This document shows, piece after piece, positions 1 through 7,755 of a stretch of 64,000 nt of DNA. Position 1 is the stretch's first letter. Every line of letters starts with the position of its first letter. The translations under genes and the position numbers were made by a program. The notes under the pieces were generated by a model, which made no database searches, was not told where the DNA came from, and saw nothing but the letters and a program-made list of their open reading frames with translations. The DNA is taken from the NCBI RefSeq assembly GCF_030813795.1, contig NZ_JAUSUX010000015.1:1-64000 (forward strand). The letters run 5' to 3'. Source of the stretch: Desulfofundulus luciae (GTDB lineage Bacteria; Bacillota; Desulfotomaculia; Desulfotomaculales; Desulfovirgulaceae).

Positions 1-28
1 AATACCAGTTTAATAGCGGGACTAAACA

Positions 29-324
29 TTGTCCAGCAACGGGTATAGCCTCTTTCGGGAGAGATTTCCCTTACGGGTTAAACCGGTGGATGGAGAAAAA
101 GGGCGGAAGTACCTGCGGCTGCGGGGCTACCCGCAGGACAGGCCGCTCGACGGCCCATCCCAGGCGGCCCTGCCCTGGGACCAGCGGGCCAGCGAGTGGT
201 TTGCCGAGGACTTTGCGTGGTGGGCGACGGAGGGGCGGCAGAAGCCGGTTTTGACCGGCGGCGGCCGCCGGGGAAAGAACTGCTGGCCTACTTCGACGGG
301 CTGTTTTCGCGGGCCGGGCTGTAA
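29..324 (+). pseudogene. Frameshifted remnant of an unrecognised gene
   Basis: Stop codons precede the TTG at 29, and an open frame runs to about 255 before continuing sensibly only in another frame, where it reads KELLAYFDGLFSRAGL and stops at TAA 322-324. The two frames together would give roughly 98 residues rich in W, F and charged residues (WFAEDFAWWATEGRQKP is a recognisable stretch). I do not recognise the family. The stop codon lies inside a terminator hairpin, and a near copy of this same gene end (RAGL plus stop plus hairpin) recurs at about 498-527, so a tail duplication has occurred. Its position beside an excisionase-like gene and a broken integrase suggests a decayed mobile element. 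Function unknown. Confidence 0.4.
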
Positions 325-340
325 ATGCTCGGCTTTTTTT
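313..340 (+). terminator. Intrinsic terminator, first copy
   Basis: GCCGGGC (313-319), loop TGTAAAT, GCTCGGC (327-333), then seven T. The stop codon of the remnant gene is in the loop. Confidence 0.7.
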
Positions 341-433
341 ATTACGGGTCTTCCTGACAGCAATAAAACATTTAAAGAGTGGAGTGAAGGTCTGATGGAA
401 AGTGAAAACAATACTGGTAGTTATTAGGAAACA

Positions 434-455
434 GATGTGGAAAAAATTCCACATC
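434..455. repeat. Perfect 9-bp inverted repeat
   Basis: GATGTGGAA, four A, TTCCACATC. It lies in the gene-free stretch 341-551 between the two duplicated terminators. It could be an operator or recombination-related site of the element; nothing in the sequence decides between these. Confidence 0.4.
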
Positions 456-500
456 GGTTACTAAGGTATCGGTACACAGTGGCTGCGCACCGATTTTCGG

Positions 501-527
501 GCTGGGCTGTAAACGCCCGGCTTTTTT
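501..527 (+). terminator. Intrinsic terminator, second copy of the 313-340 hairpin
   Basis: GCTGGGC (501-507), loop TGTAAAC, GCCCGGC (515-521), six T. Including the upstream TTTTCG and the in-frame RAGL-stop it closely matches the hairpin at 313-340, so this is a duplicated gene tail. It sits just before the ribosome-binding site of the HTH gene. Confidence 0.65.
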
Positions 528-551
528 ACTTTGTGGGAGGTGATTCAGTTC

Positions 552-767
552 ATGCCCACCGAGCGGGAAATTGAGGCCATGTCTGCTTTCCTCACCGTGG
601 AGGAAGCGGCCGGAATCCTGCGGCTCAAACGGTCTATGGCTTACGAGTACGTGCGGCAGGGGATTATTCCCAGTATCCGCCTGGGCAACTTCATCAGGGT
701 GCCCAAGGCGCGGCTATTGGAACTGGCAGGCATGCAGGATAAGAAACCGGGGGAGGCGAATTTTTAA
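552..767 (+). CDS. Excisionase-family helix-turn-helix protein
   Basis: A 71-residue protein. Residues ~15-60 form a MerR/excisionase-type winged HTH (FLTVEEAAGILRLKRSMAYE, then RQGIIPSIRLGNFIRVPKAR), the fold of HTH_17 DNA-binding proteins. ATG 552 is chosen because GGGAGGTGAT lies about 8 bases upstream; a TTG at 531 is in frame but has no site. Proteins of this type act as recombination directionality factors or small regulators of integrated elements, which fits the broken tyrosine recombinase 38 bases downstream. Whether it is still functional cannot be told; its frame is intact. Confidence 0.75.
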   Translation: MPTEREIEAMSAFLTVEEAAGILRLKRSMAYEYVRQGIIPSIRLGNFIRVPKARLLELAGMQDKKPGEANF

Positions 768-805
768 GCCGTCCCCGCACAACCGCAAAGAGGTGTAAGT
801 AATTT

Positions 806-1980
806 TTGCGGGGACATATCAGAAAACGGTCAAAAACTTCAAAAAACTCCTGGACCGTGATCGTTGAACTGGGCCGCGACCCGTAAACCAAGAAACGGCG
901 GCAGAAGTGGATCACAGTGAGGGGTACCAAGCGCGACGCGGAGGCAGTTTTAGCTGAAGCACTGGCCGCGGCCTCACAAGGAAAATTCGGCCTGGCTCCC
1001 AGTGCTTTGACCGTGGCGGGGCTGTTGGGGGTCTGGTTCGATGCTTCGCGGCGCAAGTGGAAGCCGACGACGGAAGCGTGTATGCGGGCAAGCGCTGACG
1101 TATGGGTGGAAGTCCTGGGGGCAGTCCCTGTAGCAAAACTGACCGCCGCCGACGTAGAGCGAGCGCTGACCCTGTTTGAGAGAGAACGGAAATATGCGCC
1201 CAAGACATGCCGTCGGCTGTTTACGGTCCTGCGGTGCGCCATGCGCTGGGCGGTTAAGAGAAAACTCGTGGGGAGCAACCCGGTCGATGACGTGGAACCG
1301 CCCGCTATCCCGCGCCGGGAAGTGCGGGTCTGGACGGAAGAGGAGGTAGCGCGTTTCATGGCAACGGCCGCAAGGACGGAAAAATACATGCTGTTCCGCA
1401 TGGCGCTGGCAACAGGTATGCGCCTGGGGGAACTCCTGGCCTTGAGGTGGGAGGACGTGGACTTTAAGTCCGGTGCAGTCCATGTGTGCCGGACATGGCA
1501 GACAAGGCCGCTGTTAAAGGGATAATCTTTCAGGAGCCGAAGTCGGCGGCGTCCACCCGGCGGGTACCACTTGACCCCGGTACGGTTCAGGCATTAAGGG
1601 AACACAGAAAAAAACAGGCCGCAGTCCGGCTAAAGGCGGGAGAAAAGTGGCGGGACTACGGTCTGGTCTTCTGCACCAAAAACGGTACGCCTTATGCTTA
1701 CAGCGACGTGCGGCAGGCTATGCGCAGGCTGGTCAAAGGGGCAAAAGTACCGCATATCCGTTTCCATGATATTCGACACACGCACGCCTCACTCCTGCTG
1801 TGGCACGGTGTCCACCCGAAAGTGGTGGCTGAACGGTTAGGTCACGCCAGCGTAAAGACCACGCTGGATACTTACTCCCATCTGCTGCCGGATACCCAGG
1901 CAGCGGCTGCCGCAGCCATTGGAGAGGTACTGGGCGACAGCGTTAGCAAGCCGTTAGCAAAACGTTGGGACCGGGGCTAA
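806..1980 (+). pseudogene. Phage-type tyrosine recombinase (integrase), inactivated
   Basis: The original gene would start at TTG 806 behind AAAGAGGTG and encode about 390 residues. The N-terminal arm-binding domain (RGHIRKRS, then SWTVIVELGRDP) is interrupted by an in-frame TAA at 884-886 and continues as TKKRRQKWITVRGTKRDAEA. A core-binding SAM-like domain follows, then the catalytic domain begins with ATGMRLGELLALRWEDVDF. A single-base frameshift near 1,505-1,520 moves the reading frame, after which the catalytic half continues with IRFHDIRHTHASLLL (H-x-x-R box) and LGHASVKTTLDTYSH (nucleophile Y). All four catalytic elements are visible but split over frames, so the enzyme is almost certainly dead. 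No attachment site could be identified in the bases following the gene. Confidence 0.85.
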
Positions 1981-1994
1981 AAAACCTTGCGTCA

Positions 1995-2018
1995 CAAGGG
2001 TTCCCGGCCCTACCCTTG
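1995..2018. repeat. Hairpin after the integrase remnant
   Basis: CAAGGGT / ACCCTTG with a 10-base loop, followed by an AT-rich stretch. Possibly the terminator of the integrase gene. The rest of 2,019-2,189 holds only a perfect palindrome, GATTGGCCAATC at 2,132-2,143, just upstream of a TATAAA-like sequence, which could be an operator for the next gene. Confidence 0.35.
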
Positions 2019-2189
2019 ATGCGTATTATTTTTGAAGTGTTTTGTTCTTCAAGTATGGTGGTAAGATTCTCAAGCGCCTGCTAAAATAAGCAGCAATCGG
2101 AAAAAAGGTTGGCCCTTCACCCCTTAAAACTGATTGGCCAATCGTATAAAATGTACGAAGCAAAAAAACAAAAGAATGGAGGGTGGTTT

Positions 2190-3155
2190 ATGAAGGGGTT
2201 GAAAAAGTTTTTCTCCCTGGCGCTGGTTACCGTACTGCTCTTTTCCCTGGCGGGCGGTGCGTGGGCCGCACCGAAGGGTGGGGGGCAGCCCGGCCAGGCC
2301 CGGGGACATGCTGAACGGAACATGGAGCAGGAACATGAAAGGAACATGAATGAAGGGGCCACGGTTGAGGAAAAGGAGCAGAACCAGAACAAGGAAAGGG
2401 AGGAAAATGGGCTAAAAAAGCAGGAAAAAAGGAAGAGCGTGACAGAACACGTTTATAAGGGTATTGAAAACGCCCTGCAGCATGTGAAAAACCCGGTGGC
2501 CCGGGCCGCGTTAGAAGCCATTATGGAAGGAAAAAGCGTTCCTGAGGCGGTTTACCAGGCAAAACAATCCCTTAAGGATTGGCACGACCTGGTGGAGGTT
2601 ACCGTCGTGGCCGAAGAACTAAAAGAAGCGCTGGAAGAGGATGGATCCATCGACAGGCTTACCCGGGCCGAGTGCTACAAGCATCTGGGTGAAATGCTCG
2701 TCGAAGCTGGAAAAATGCAGGACGCCCGCTCTTTGTTGGAACAAGCCCTGAAAAACAACCCGGGGGACGATGAAAACTATATTATTTTAAATAAGGTTTT
2801 CGCCAAAGTTAAAGATTCAAAAATTAAGGTATACATAAAAGGAAACATGCCCATGTTTGATGTGGCCCCCGTGGTTGAAAATGGCCGCGTCCTGGTGCCG
2901 CTCCGGGTACTGGCAGAGAGCCTCGGTGCCGCCGTTGATTACAAGGATAACACCATTAATATTCAACTCAACAATTCCACCGTTAAACTGGTAGTGGGCA
3001 GCGGGAAGGCATTGGTTGACGGGAAACCGGTTATGCTGGAGGTTCCCGCCAGGGTTGTTGACGGGCGGGCACTGGTACCTCTGCGCTTTATCGGGGAAGG
3101 TTTGAAAGCTAAAGTAAATTACTACCGGGAAGGCAACCTTGTGGCGGTGGAATAA
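2190..3155 (+). CDS. Secreted protein with copper-amine-oxidase-type stalk domain
   Basis: A 321-residue protein. ATG 2190 is chosen over upstream in-frame starts because GGAGG lies 7 bases before it and a signal peptide follows directly (MKGLKKFFSLALVTVLLFSL, cleavage after GAWA). The mature N-terminus is highly charged and Gln/Glu/Lys-rich (residues ~28-85), the middle resembles a helical/TPR-like region (LLEQALKNNPGDDENYIIL), and residues ~210-320 hold two repeats of the PF07833 type, each with the GRVLVPLRVLAESLGA or GRALVPLRFIGEGL signature. This domain is common in exported clostridial proteins as a surface stalk module and has no known catalytic role here. The gene stands alone and is followed by a hairpin. 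Confidence 0.8.
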   Translation: MKGLKKFFSLALVTVLLFSLAGGAWAAPKGGGQPGQARGHAERNMEQEHERNMNEGATVEEKEQNQNKEREENGLKKQEKRKSVTEHVYKGIENALQHVKNPVARAALEAIMEGKSVPEAVYQAKQSLKDWHDLVEVTVVAEELKEALEEDGSIDRLTRAECYKHLGEMLVEAGKMQDARSLLEQALKNNPGDDENYIILNKVFAKVKDSKIKVYIKGNMPMFDVAPVVENGRVLVPLRVLAESLGAAVDYKDNTINIQLNNSTVKLVVGSGKALVDGKPVMLEVPARVVDGRALVPLRFIGEGLKAKVNYYREGNLVAVE

Positions 3156-3173
3156 TGAATAAAATGCTCGCAA

Positions 3174-3200
3174 AAGCCACCCTGGCGGGTGGCTTCAATT
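3174..3200 (+). terminator. Terminator hairpin
   Basis: AAGCCACCC (3174-3182), loop TGGC, GGGTGGCTT (3187-3195). There is no long T-run, only an AT-rich tail. It separates the stalk-domain gene from the convergent pab operon. Confidence 0.55.
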
Positions 3201-3320
3201 ATTATGATCCCCAGAACTGGGGCCAGGTTGCCCCGCGATGAGAACCGCCGGGGTAAGTGGCCTATGCTATGCTTATGGCCACTCACCCTTTATCCAGCCT
3301 TTTCGGCATCCGCTCCCGGA

Positions 3321-4151
3321 CTATGATATGTGGCCGCTTACCGCCATTTTTATCTCTTCGGTTACAACTCCTGGTTGTCCGCTTCCGATGGGGCTGTCAT
3401 AAATTTTTACCAGGGGCATTACCATCATTAAAGAATTGGTCAGGAAACACTCGTCGGCGTCGAGCAGTTCATGCGGGGAGACCGGCCGCTCCTGTGCCGC
3501 AATGCCCAGCCGGCGGCAGGTTTCCAGCACCACCTGCCTCATGATGCCGGGCAGCAACCCCTGATCCAGGGAGGGAGTAATCACCTGGCCGTTTTTTACC
3601 AGAAAGATATTGCTCACTGCTCCTTCTGCCACATAACCGGCGGTGTTCAAAAAAAGTGCCTCATCCCACCCACTTTCCCGGGCTTCCTTTTTGGCCAGCA
3701 CATTTTCCAGGTAATTTAAAGTTTTAAATTTTACTAGAGGAGATTGTTCATTACGCCGGAAAGATGACCAGCCGGCCCGAAGCCCCTTTTGATAGTCCAG
3801 GGTGCTGTAAGGCAGGGGGCGGGTGGAGACGACCAGGTTACCGGCGGCTTCGCCCGGGGCCATTCCGGCGGAAAGGGTTAGACGCAGGGCACCGTCAACA
3901 GTATTGTTTAGTTTTATTGTTTGATGTACCAGACTGCCCAGCTCATTCAGTAACAGGGGCAGGGCCATCCCCAGGGCTGTGCATCCCTTCTCCAGCCGTT
4001 TCAGGTGTGCTTCCAGCAACACGGGTTGACCCCCGCGTACCAGGATGGTCTCAAAAAGGCCGTAACCGTAAAGGAATCCCTGGTCCAGGGCGGGAATTTG
4101 AGCGCGGCTTGCCGGTAGAAACTGGCCGTTTATACATATCACGGTGTTCAA
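3321..4151 (-). CDS. pabC: 4-amino-4-deoxychorismate lyase (PabC)
   Basis: A 276-residue fold-type IV PLP enzyme. YGYGLFETI near residue 29 and the PLP lysine in KFKTLNYLENVLAKKEA (K143) followed by GWDEALFLN and AEGAVSNIFLV are the conserved boxes shared by aminodeoxychorismate lyases and branched-chain aminotransferases. It converts 4-amino-4-deoxychorismate to p-aminobenzoate plus pyruvate in folate synthesis. Assignment to the lyase rather than a transaminase rests on the KTLNYL-type box and on its position as last gene of the pabA-pabB-pabC operon, 62 bases after pabB. Length is normal for the family. Cytoplasmic. Confidence 0.85.
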   Translation of the reverse strand: MNTVICINGQFLPASRAQIPALDQGFLYGYGLFETILVRGGQPVLLEAHLKRLEKGCTALGMALPLLLNELGSLVHQTIKLNNTVDGALRLTLSAGMAPGEAAGNLVVSTRPLPYSTLDYQKGLRAGWSSFRRNEQSPLVKFKTLNYLENVLAKKEARESGWDEALFLNTAGYVAEGAVSNIFLVKNGQVITPSLDQGLLPGIMRQVVLETCRRLGIAAQERPVSPHELLDADECFLTNSLMMVMPLVKIYDSPIGSGQPGVVTEEIKMAVSGHIS

Positions 4152-4213
4152 TTATTTATCACCTCACCGCATCCTCGTCATTACGGTTTTGCTGAACATT
4201 CACTGATATTCTA

Positions 4214-5779
4214 TCACCGGGTTGATCGATGATCCCCTTGCACCACCGGCCTGACGGCCAGGAAAGCAAAAGCCTGCCGGTCATCCAGACCCAGCGCCCG
4301 TACCAGTGCCCGGGCCTTGTCCAGCGTTTCTACATACTCCATGTAAGGATCTGAGTCGATGGTAATGCCGCCGCCAACCTGGAAGTAGATTTGTTCCCCT
4401 TTAAATATCAGCGTGCGGATCACTATATTTAAGTCGGCGTTACCGTCAAAGCCGATGTAGCCGATGGAGCCGGTGTAGATACCCCGGCGTACCGGTTCCA
4501 GTTCCTCAATGATTTCCATGGCCCGGATCTTTGGCGCCCCGCTGATGGAGCCGCCGGGAAAGGCCGCCGCCAGCAGGTCCACCACATCTTTATCCGGGGC
4601 CAGTTCCCCTTCCACAGTGGAAACCAGATGAAATACGGTGGCGTACTCCTCCAGCCGGTAAAGTTCCGGCACCCGCACCGATCCCGTCCGGCAGACCCGT
4701 CCCAGGTCGTTGCGCTCCATATCCACAATCATCACCAGTTCGGCCCGGTCTTTTTCACTGTTCCACAACTCCTCCCTGAGCCGTATATCGCTGGCCGGGT
4801 CTCTTCCCCGGGGGCGGGTTCCTTTTATGGGGCGGGTCTCCACCCGCCTGCCGGTTACCTTAAGGAAGCGTTCCGGTGAGGAGCAGACCACCTGGAATTC
4901 TCCAAAGTTCAGGTAGGCCGCCATGGGAGCGGCATTGATGGCCCTCAGGCGCCGGTACAGGGGCCAGGGCTCCACCACCCGGGGCAGGGAAAAGCGCTGG
5001 GACAGGTTGACCTGAAAGATATCCCCGGCGGCAATGTAATCTTTGGCCCGCTGCACCGCCCGGCAGTAGCTGATTTCGTCAAAATGGGCAAAAAGGACGG
5101 GCGCGTTTCGTTTCCCGGGATGGCTTACATGGTGAGAGCCGTTTACCCGTGGTATGCCCGTGTCGCCGGCATGTGACCACGGTCCCCGGCTTGTTTCCAT
5201 CTGAACGGTTTCCGTTTGTTGCCGTTGCAGCCCCTTGGCCAGCAAACTGCAGGTTTCAGCCAGCCTTTGCCGCGCCCGCCGTACGGCAGTTGCGGGGTCG
5301 GTTTCCGGAAAACCAGTGGAAACCACCCATACTTCTCCCGTAACCCGGTCCACCACCGTGACCACGTCGTAAAACCCCAGGCAGAGGTCGGGGGTTTGTA
5401 AATCATCCACAGCCAGGGAAGGCATTTTTTCCAGTACCCGCCCCAGGTCGTAACTGAAGTATCCCACCGCGCCGCCGCAGAAAGGAAGGGGACAGCTACC
5501 CGGGGGCAGGCGATAATGGGCCAGTAAATCTTTGAGCTTTTCCAGAGGATGGCCGGTTAAAAGAGTAGTTTCCCCTTCCCGTTCCAGCCATAAGCGTTTT
5601 CCCCGGGAGCGCAACACCAGAAAGGGATCTGTTCCCATCAGGGAGTACCGGCCCAGTCCCTGGACGATCAACCCGCTATCCAGCAAAAAGCTGTGGGGGC
5701 GGGAGGATAGCCCTTCGAAGAGGGCTAATACGTCTGCTGTTACCGGTATTTTCTTTATTAGAGGTGGACACACCGGCAT
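4214..5779 (-). CDS. pabB: Aminodeoxychorismate synthase component I (PabB)
   Basis: A 521-residue chorismate-binding enzyme. The C-terminal half carries ETRPIKGTRPRGRD, EKDRAELVMIVDMERNDLGR, GGSISGAPKIRAMEIIEELE and YTGSIGYIGFDG. PIKGT, with lysine at the position where anthranilate synthase TrpE has alanine, marks PabB. It aminates chorismate using ammonia from PabA. The ATG at 5779 has AAAGGGGGG just upstream, and only 25 bases separate it from pabA. A stretch of about 40 residues around 190-230 (hydrophilic, His/Gly/Arg-rich) joins the N-terminal and catalytic domains. Cytoplasmic; regulated with pabA by the upstream leader. Confidence 0.9.
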   Translation of the reverse strand: MPVCPPLIKKIPVTADVLALFEGLSSRPHSFLLDSGLIVQGLGRYSLMGTDPFLVLRSRGKRLWLEREGETTLLTGHPLEKLKDLLAHYRLPPGSCPLPFCGGAVGYFSYDLGRVLEKMPSLAVDDLQTPDLCLGFYDVVTVVDRVTGEVWVVSTGFPETDPATAVRRARQRLAETCSLLAKGLQRQQTETVQMETSRGPWSHAGDTGIPRVNGSHHVSHPGKRNAPVLFAHFDEISYCRAVQRAKDYIAAGDIFQVNLSQRFSLPRVVEPWPLYRRLRAINAAPMAAYLNFGEFQVVCSSPERFLKVTGRRVETRPIKGTRPRGRDPASDIRLREELWNSEKDRAELVMIVDMERNDLGRVCRTGSVRVPELYRLEEYATVFHLVSTVEGELAPDKDVVDLLAAAFPGGSISGAPKIRAMEIIEELEPVRRGIYTGSIGYIGFDGNADLNIVIRTLIFKGEQIYFQVGGGITIDSDPYMEYVETLDKARALVRALGLDDRQAFAFLAVRPVVQGDHRSTR

Positions 5780-5804
5780 AATCGATCCCCCCTTTCATTG
5801 GGAT

Positions 5805-6371
5805 TCAGGCCAGGGTCAAAAAATTTGCCAGCAGTTTTTTCCCCACCACCGTTAAAATGGATTCCGGGTGAAACTGTACCCCCTCCACCGGATATTCCCG
5901 GTGCCTCAAACCCATGATTTCCCCCTGATCGGTTTGGGCGGTAATGGCCAGGCAACCCGGGAGGGTTTCTCTTTCCACCAGCAGGGAGTGGTACCGGGCA
6001 GCGGCAAAGGGATTGGGTAACCCGCGGTAAATACCCGTGCCGTCATGGTAGACCAGGGAAGTCTTGCCGTGCATGGGCCGGCCGGCCCTTACGACCCGCC
6101 CGCCAAAGGCCTGACCGATGGCCTGGTGGCCCAGGCATACGCCCAGGATGGGGATGCGTCCGGCAAAGTGTTTGATTGCAGCCAGGGATATTCCTGCTTC
6201 ATCTGGTGTGCAGGGACCGGGGGAAATCACAATGTGGCTGGGAGAAAGATCTTCCATTTCCTCCAGGGTCACCCGGTCGTTACGGAAAACCCGTACCTGT
6301 TGCCCCAGTTCCTGCAGGTACTGGACCAGGTTGTACACAAAGGAGTCATAGTTATCGATCATGATGACCAC
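5805..6371 (-). CDS. pabA: Aminodeoxychorismate/anthranilate synthase glutamine amidotransferase (PabA/TrpG)
   Basis: A 188-residue class I glutamine amidotransferase. The nucleophile cysteine is in [16 protein letters not shown] and the His-Glu pair is in [12 protein letters not shown]. It supplies ammonia from glutamine to PabB and, as in Bacillus, may also serve TrpE since no trp genes are visible here. GTG 6371 is preferred as start because GGTGGAGG lies about 8 bases before it; the protein then begins [15 protein letters not shown]. First gene of the minus-strand folate operon, transcribed through an attenuator-like leader with repeated GAG triplets. Confidence 0.88.
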   Translation of the reverse strand: MVIMIDNYDSFVYNLVQYLQELGQQVRVFRNDRVTLEEMEDLSPSHIVISPGPCTPDEAGISLAAIKHFAGRIPILGVCLGHQAIGQAFGGRVVRAGRPMHGKTSLVYHDGTGIYRGLPNPFAAARYHSLLVERETLPGCLAITAQTDQGEIMGLRHREYPVEGVQFHPESILTVVGKKLLANFLTLA

Positions 6372-6423
6372 AGTAAAAACCTCCACCAATTGGAAGATTC
6401 AGTGAAGCCACTCCCGCGCTGTA

Positions 6424-6523
6424 AAAACAAAAAAACCAGCCCCTGGCTGGTCCTCACCCCAGAATCTCCGAGTCGTCTCAAGCTCCCCCTGGCTCTTCCT
6501 TGCTCAGCTCAAACTCAGCTTTC
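6424..6523 (-). promoter_or_regulatory. Attenuator-like leader of the pab operon with GAG repeats
   Basis: On the minus strand, eight GAG triplets (plus-strand CTC starting at 6514, 6508, 6503, 6493, 6483, 6477, 6466 and 6453), plus AAG at 6519 and 6499, fall within about 70 bases. Several are separated by only 2-3 bases. They are directly followed by a hairpin (CCAGCC, loop AGG, GGCTGG, at 6436-6450) and TTTTTTTGTTTTT. Clustered GAG/UAG triplets 2-3 bases apart are the binding signature of the tryptophan-responsive protein TRAP, which in Bacillus acts on trp and pabA mRNAs. Spacing here is only partly canonical, so TRAP control is a hypothesis; the terminator itself is clear. Confidence 0.5.
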
Positions 6524-6536
6524 AGTTGTCAAGGTC

Positions 6537-6565
6537 AGCTTACCACGGTAATTAGCGGGTGTCAA
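6537..6565 (-). promoter_or_regulatory. Likely promoter of the pab operon
   Basis: Minus strand: TTGACA (6565-6560), 17-base spacer, TAAGCT (6542-6537). Transcription would begin near 6530, exactly upstream of the GAG-repeat leader. The -35 box is perfect and the -10 box weak. The rest of 6,566-6,728 shows only a small AAATAG/CTATTT dyad near 6,660. Confidence 0.45.
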
Positions 6566-6728
6566 GATCGTGGTATCCGGTAAGGTAAGGCTTGTCCGGT
6601 ACGTGCGGTCATGGTAATATGGGAAGTAAAGACGGCTGGAATGCTGTGACCAGGACTAAAAAATAGCTGCTATTTCAGGGGATTTTAGGCTAAAAATAAT
6701 TCAAAAAGCGGACTGGAGGTTTTTTGAC

Positions 6729-7442
6729 TTGCGAGCGCTGGTAGTACAAAATGTGACCATTGAAGGGCCGGGTCTTTTGCAGCCGGCCATGGAGAAAGAG
6801 GGCTGGCAGCTTGATATACGGGTGATGGATCAAGGGGGGACACATTTGCCCGTCTCTTTAGATGGCTATGGCGCCCTGGTAATCCTGGGTGGCCCGATGA
6901 ACGTCTATGAAGAGGAATCTTATCCGTATTTAAGGCAAGTTGATCAACTGATTAAAGAAGCAATCCAAAAAAGTTTACCCGTGCTGGGTATCTGTCTTGG
7001 CGGTCAGCTGATTGCCAAGGCCCTGGGTGCACCTGTTGTCCGCAACCCGGTTCCGGAGATCGGCTGGTCTAAACTCCGGCTTACCGCCGACGGTTTGAAG
7101 TCGCCCCTGTTTGCCGGTTTGCCCGCAGAGTTTTTTGTCTTCCAGTGGCACGGCGACACCTTTGCCCTGCCTCCCGGGGTTTCTCACCTGGCTACCAGCG
7201 AGGATTGTGTTAACCAGGCGTTTTCTTTAGGGCGGCACATCTTTGCCCTGCAGTTTCATCTGGAGGTGAACCCGGAAATGATTAACACCTGGGCCGAAGC
7301 TTATGCTGATGAATTGGAAGAATACGGTGGCCCCGGTGCCGCCGGCCGCCTGATGCAGGAGACCGCGGCAATCTGGGAGGAATACCGGCAGGTGGCCGGG
7401 CAATTTCTGACTAACTGGATGGCTATTTTATCGAGGCACTAA
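6729..7442 (+). CDS. Stand-alone class I glutamine amidotransferase (GMP-synthase-like)
   Basis: A 237-residue protein with the class I amidotransferase fold: LVILGGPMNVYEE, the nucleophile box PVLGICLGGQLIAKALG, and the His-x-Glu element in FALQFHLEVNPEM. It hydrolyses glutamine or a gamma-glutamyl compound; the acceptor enzyme is not evident, and no synthetase domain or partner gene is adjacent. Starts at TTG 6729 with GGAGGT 8 bases upstream. It is divergent from the pab operon and transcribed alone. Relatives include YxeH/GuaA-like proteins and gamma-glutamyl hydrolases, and the sequence alone does not separate them. Confidence 0.8.
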   Translation: MRALVVQNVTIEGPGLLQPAMEKEGWQLDIRVMDQGGTHLPVSLDGYGALVILGGPMNVYEEESYPYLRQVDQLIKEAIQKSLPVLGICLGGQLIAKALGAPVVRNPVPEIGWSKLRLTADGLKSPLFAGLPAEFFVFQWHGDTFALPPGVSHLATSEDCVNQAFSLGRHIFALQFHLEVNPEMINTWAEAYADELEEYGGPGAAGRLMQETAAIWEEYRQVAGQFLTNWMAILSRH

Positions 7443-7458
7443 TAAAACAGGTGTCTTC

Positions 7459-7664
7459 AGGTGTAAATATTCAGTAAAACCGCTATGACGAGGATGCGGC
7501 GCTGTCGGCGCGAAGCACTGGAGTGAGCGGGGACCCAGCACTCACTGGGATAAATAGCTCTTCCTAGAACCTGATTTGCCAATTAAACCTGAAACACCGG
7601 AAGCAGGGTCATATTTGGGTGAGTGCTGGGCCGCATCCAACCGGGTTCACTGAATATTTACCTT
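7459..7664. repeat. 206-bp palindromic, MITE-like repeat element (copy 1)
   Basis: Fills most of the gene-free stretch 7,443-7,755. Outer inverted repeats are GTAAATATTCAGTAAAACCG (left, about 7,463-7,482) and its imperfect complement ending CACTGAATATTTACC (right). Inside are GATGCGGC/GCCGCATC (7493-7500 and 7630-7637) and CCCAGCACTCAC/GTGAGTGCTGGG (7534-7545 and 7619-7630). The 21 bases at 7508-7528 recur identically at 58,121-58,141, and the right end recurs at ~58,164-58,181, so this is a mobile or dispersed repeat. No coding capacity was seen. Confidence 0.6.
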
Positions 7665-7755
7665 CAGGTTAAAATAAAACGCGAAAAAGAGAGGAAAACT
7701 TTGCCCGAACGCGAATTATTTGGGCAAAGTTTTTTGATTCCGGGAGGGATCCTTC

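Noticed and set aside
694-1401. 235-codon minus-strand frame
   Set aside because: Opposite strand of the integrase remnant; the integrase motifs are unambiguous on the plus strand.
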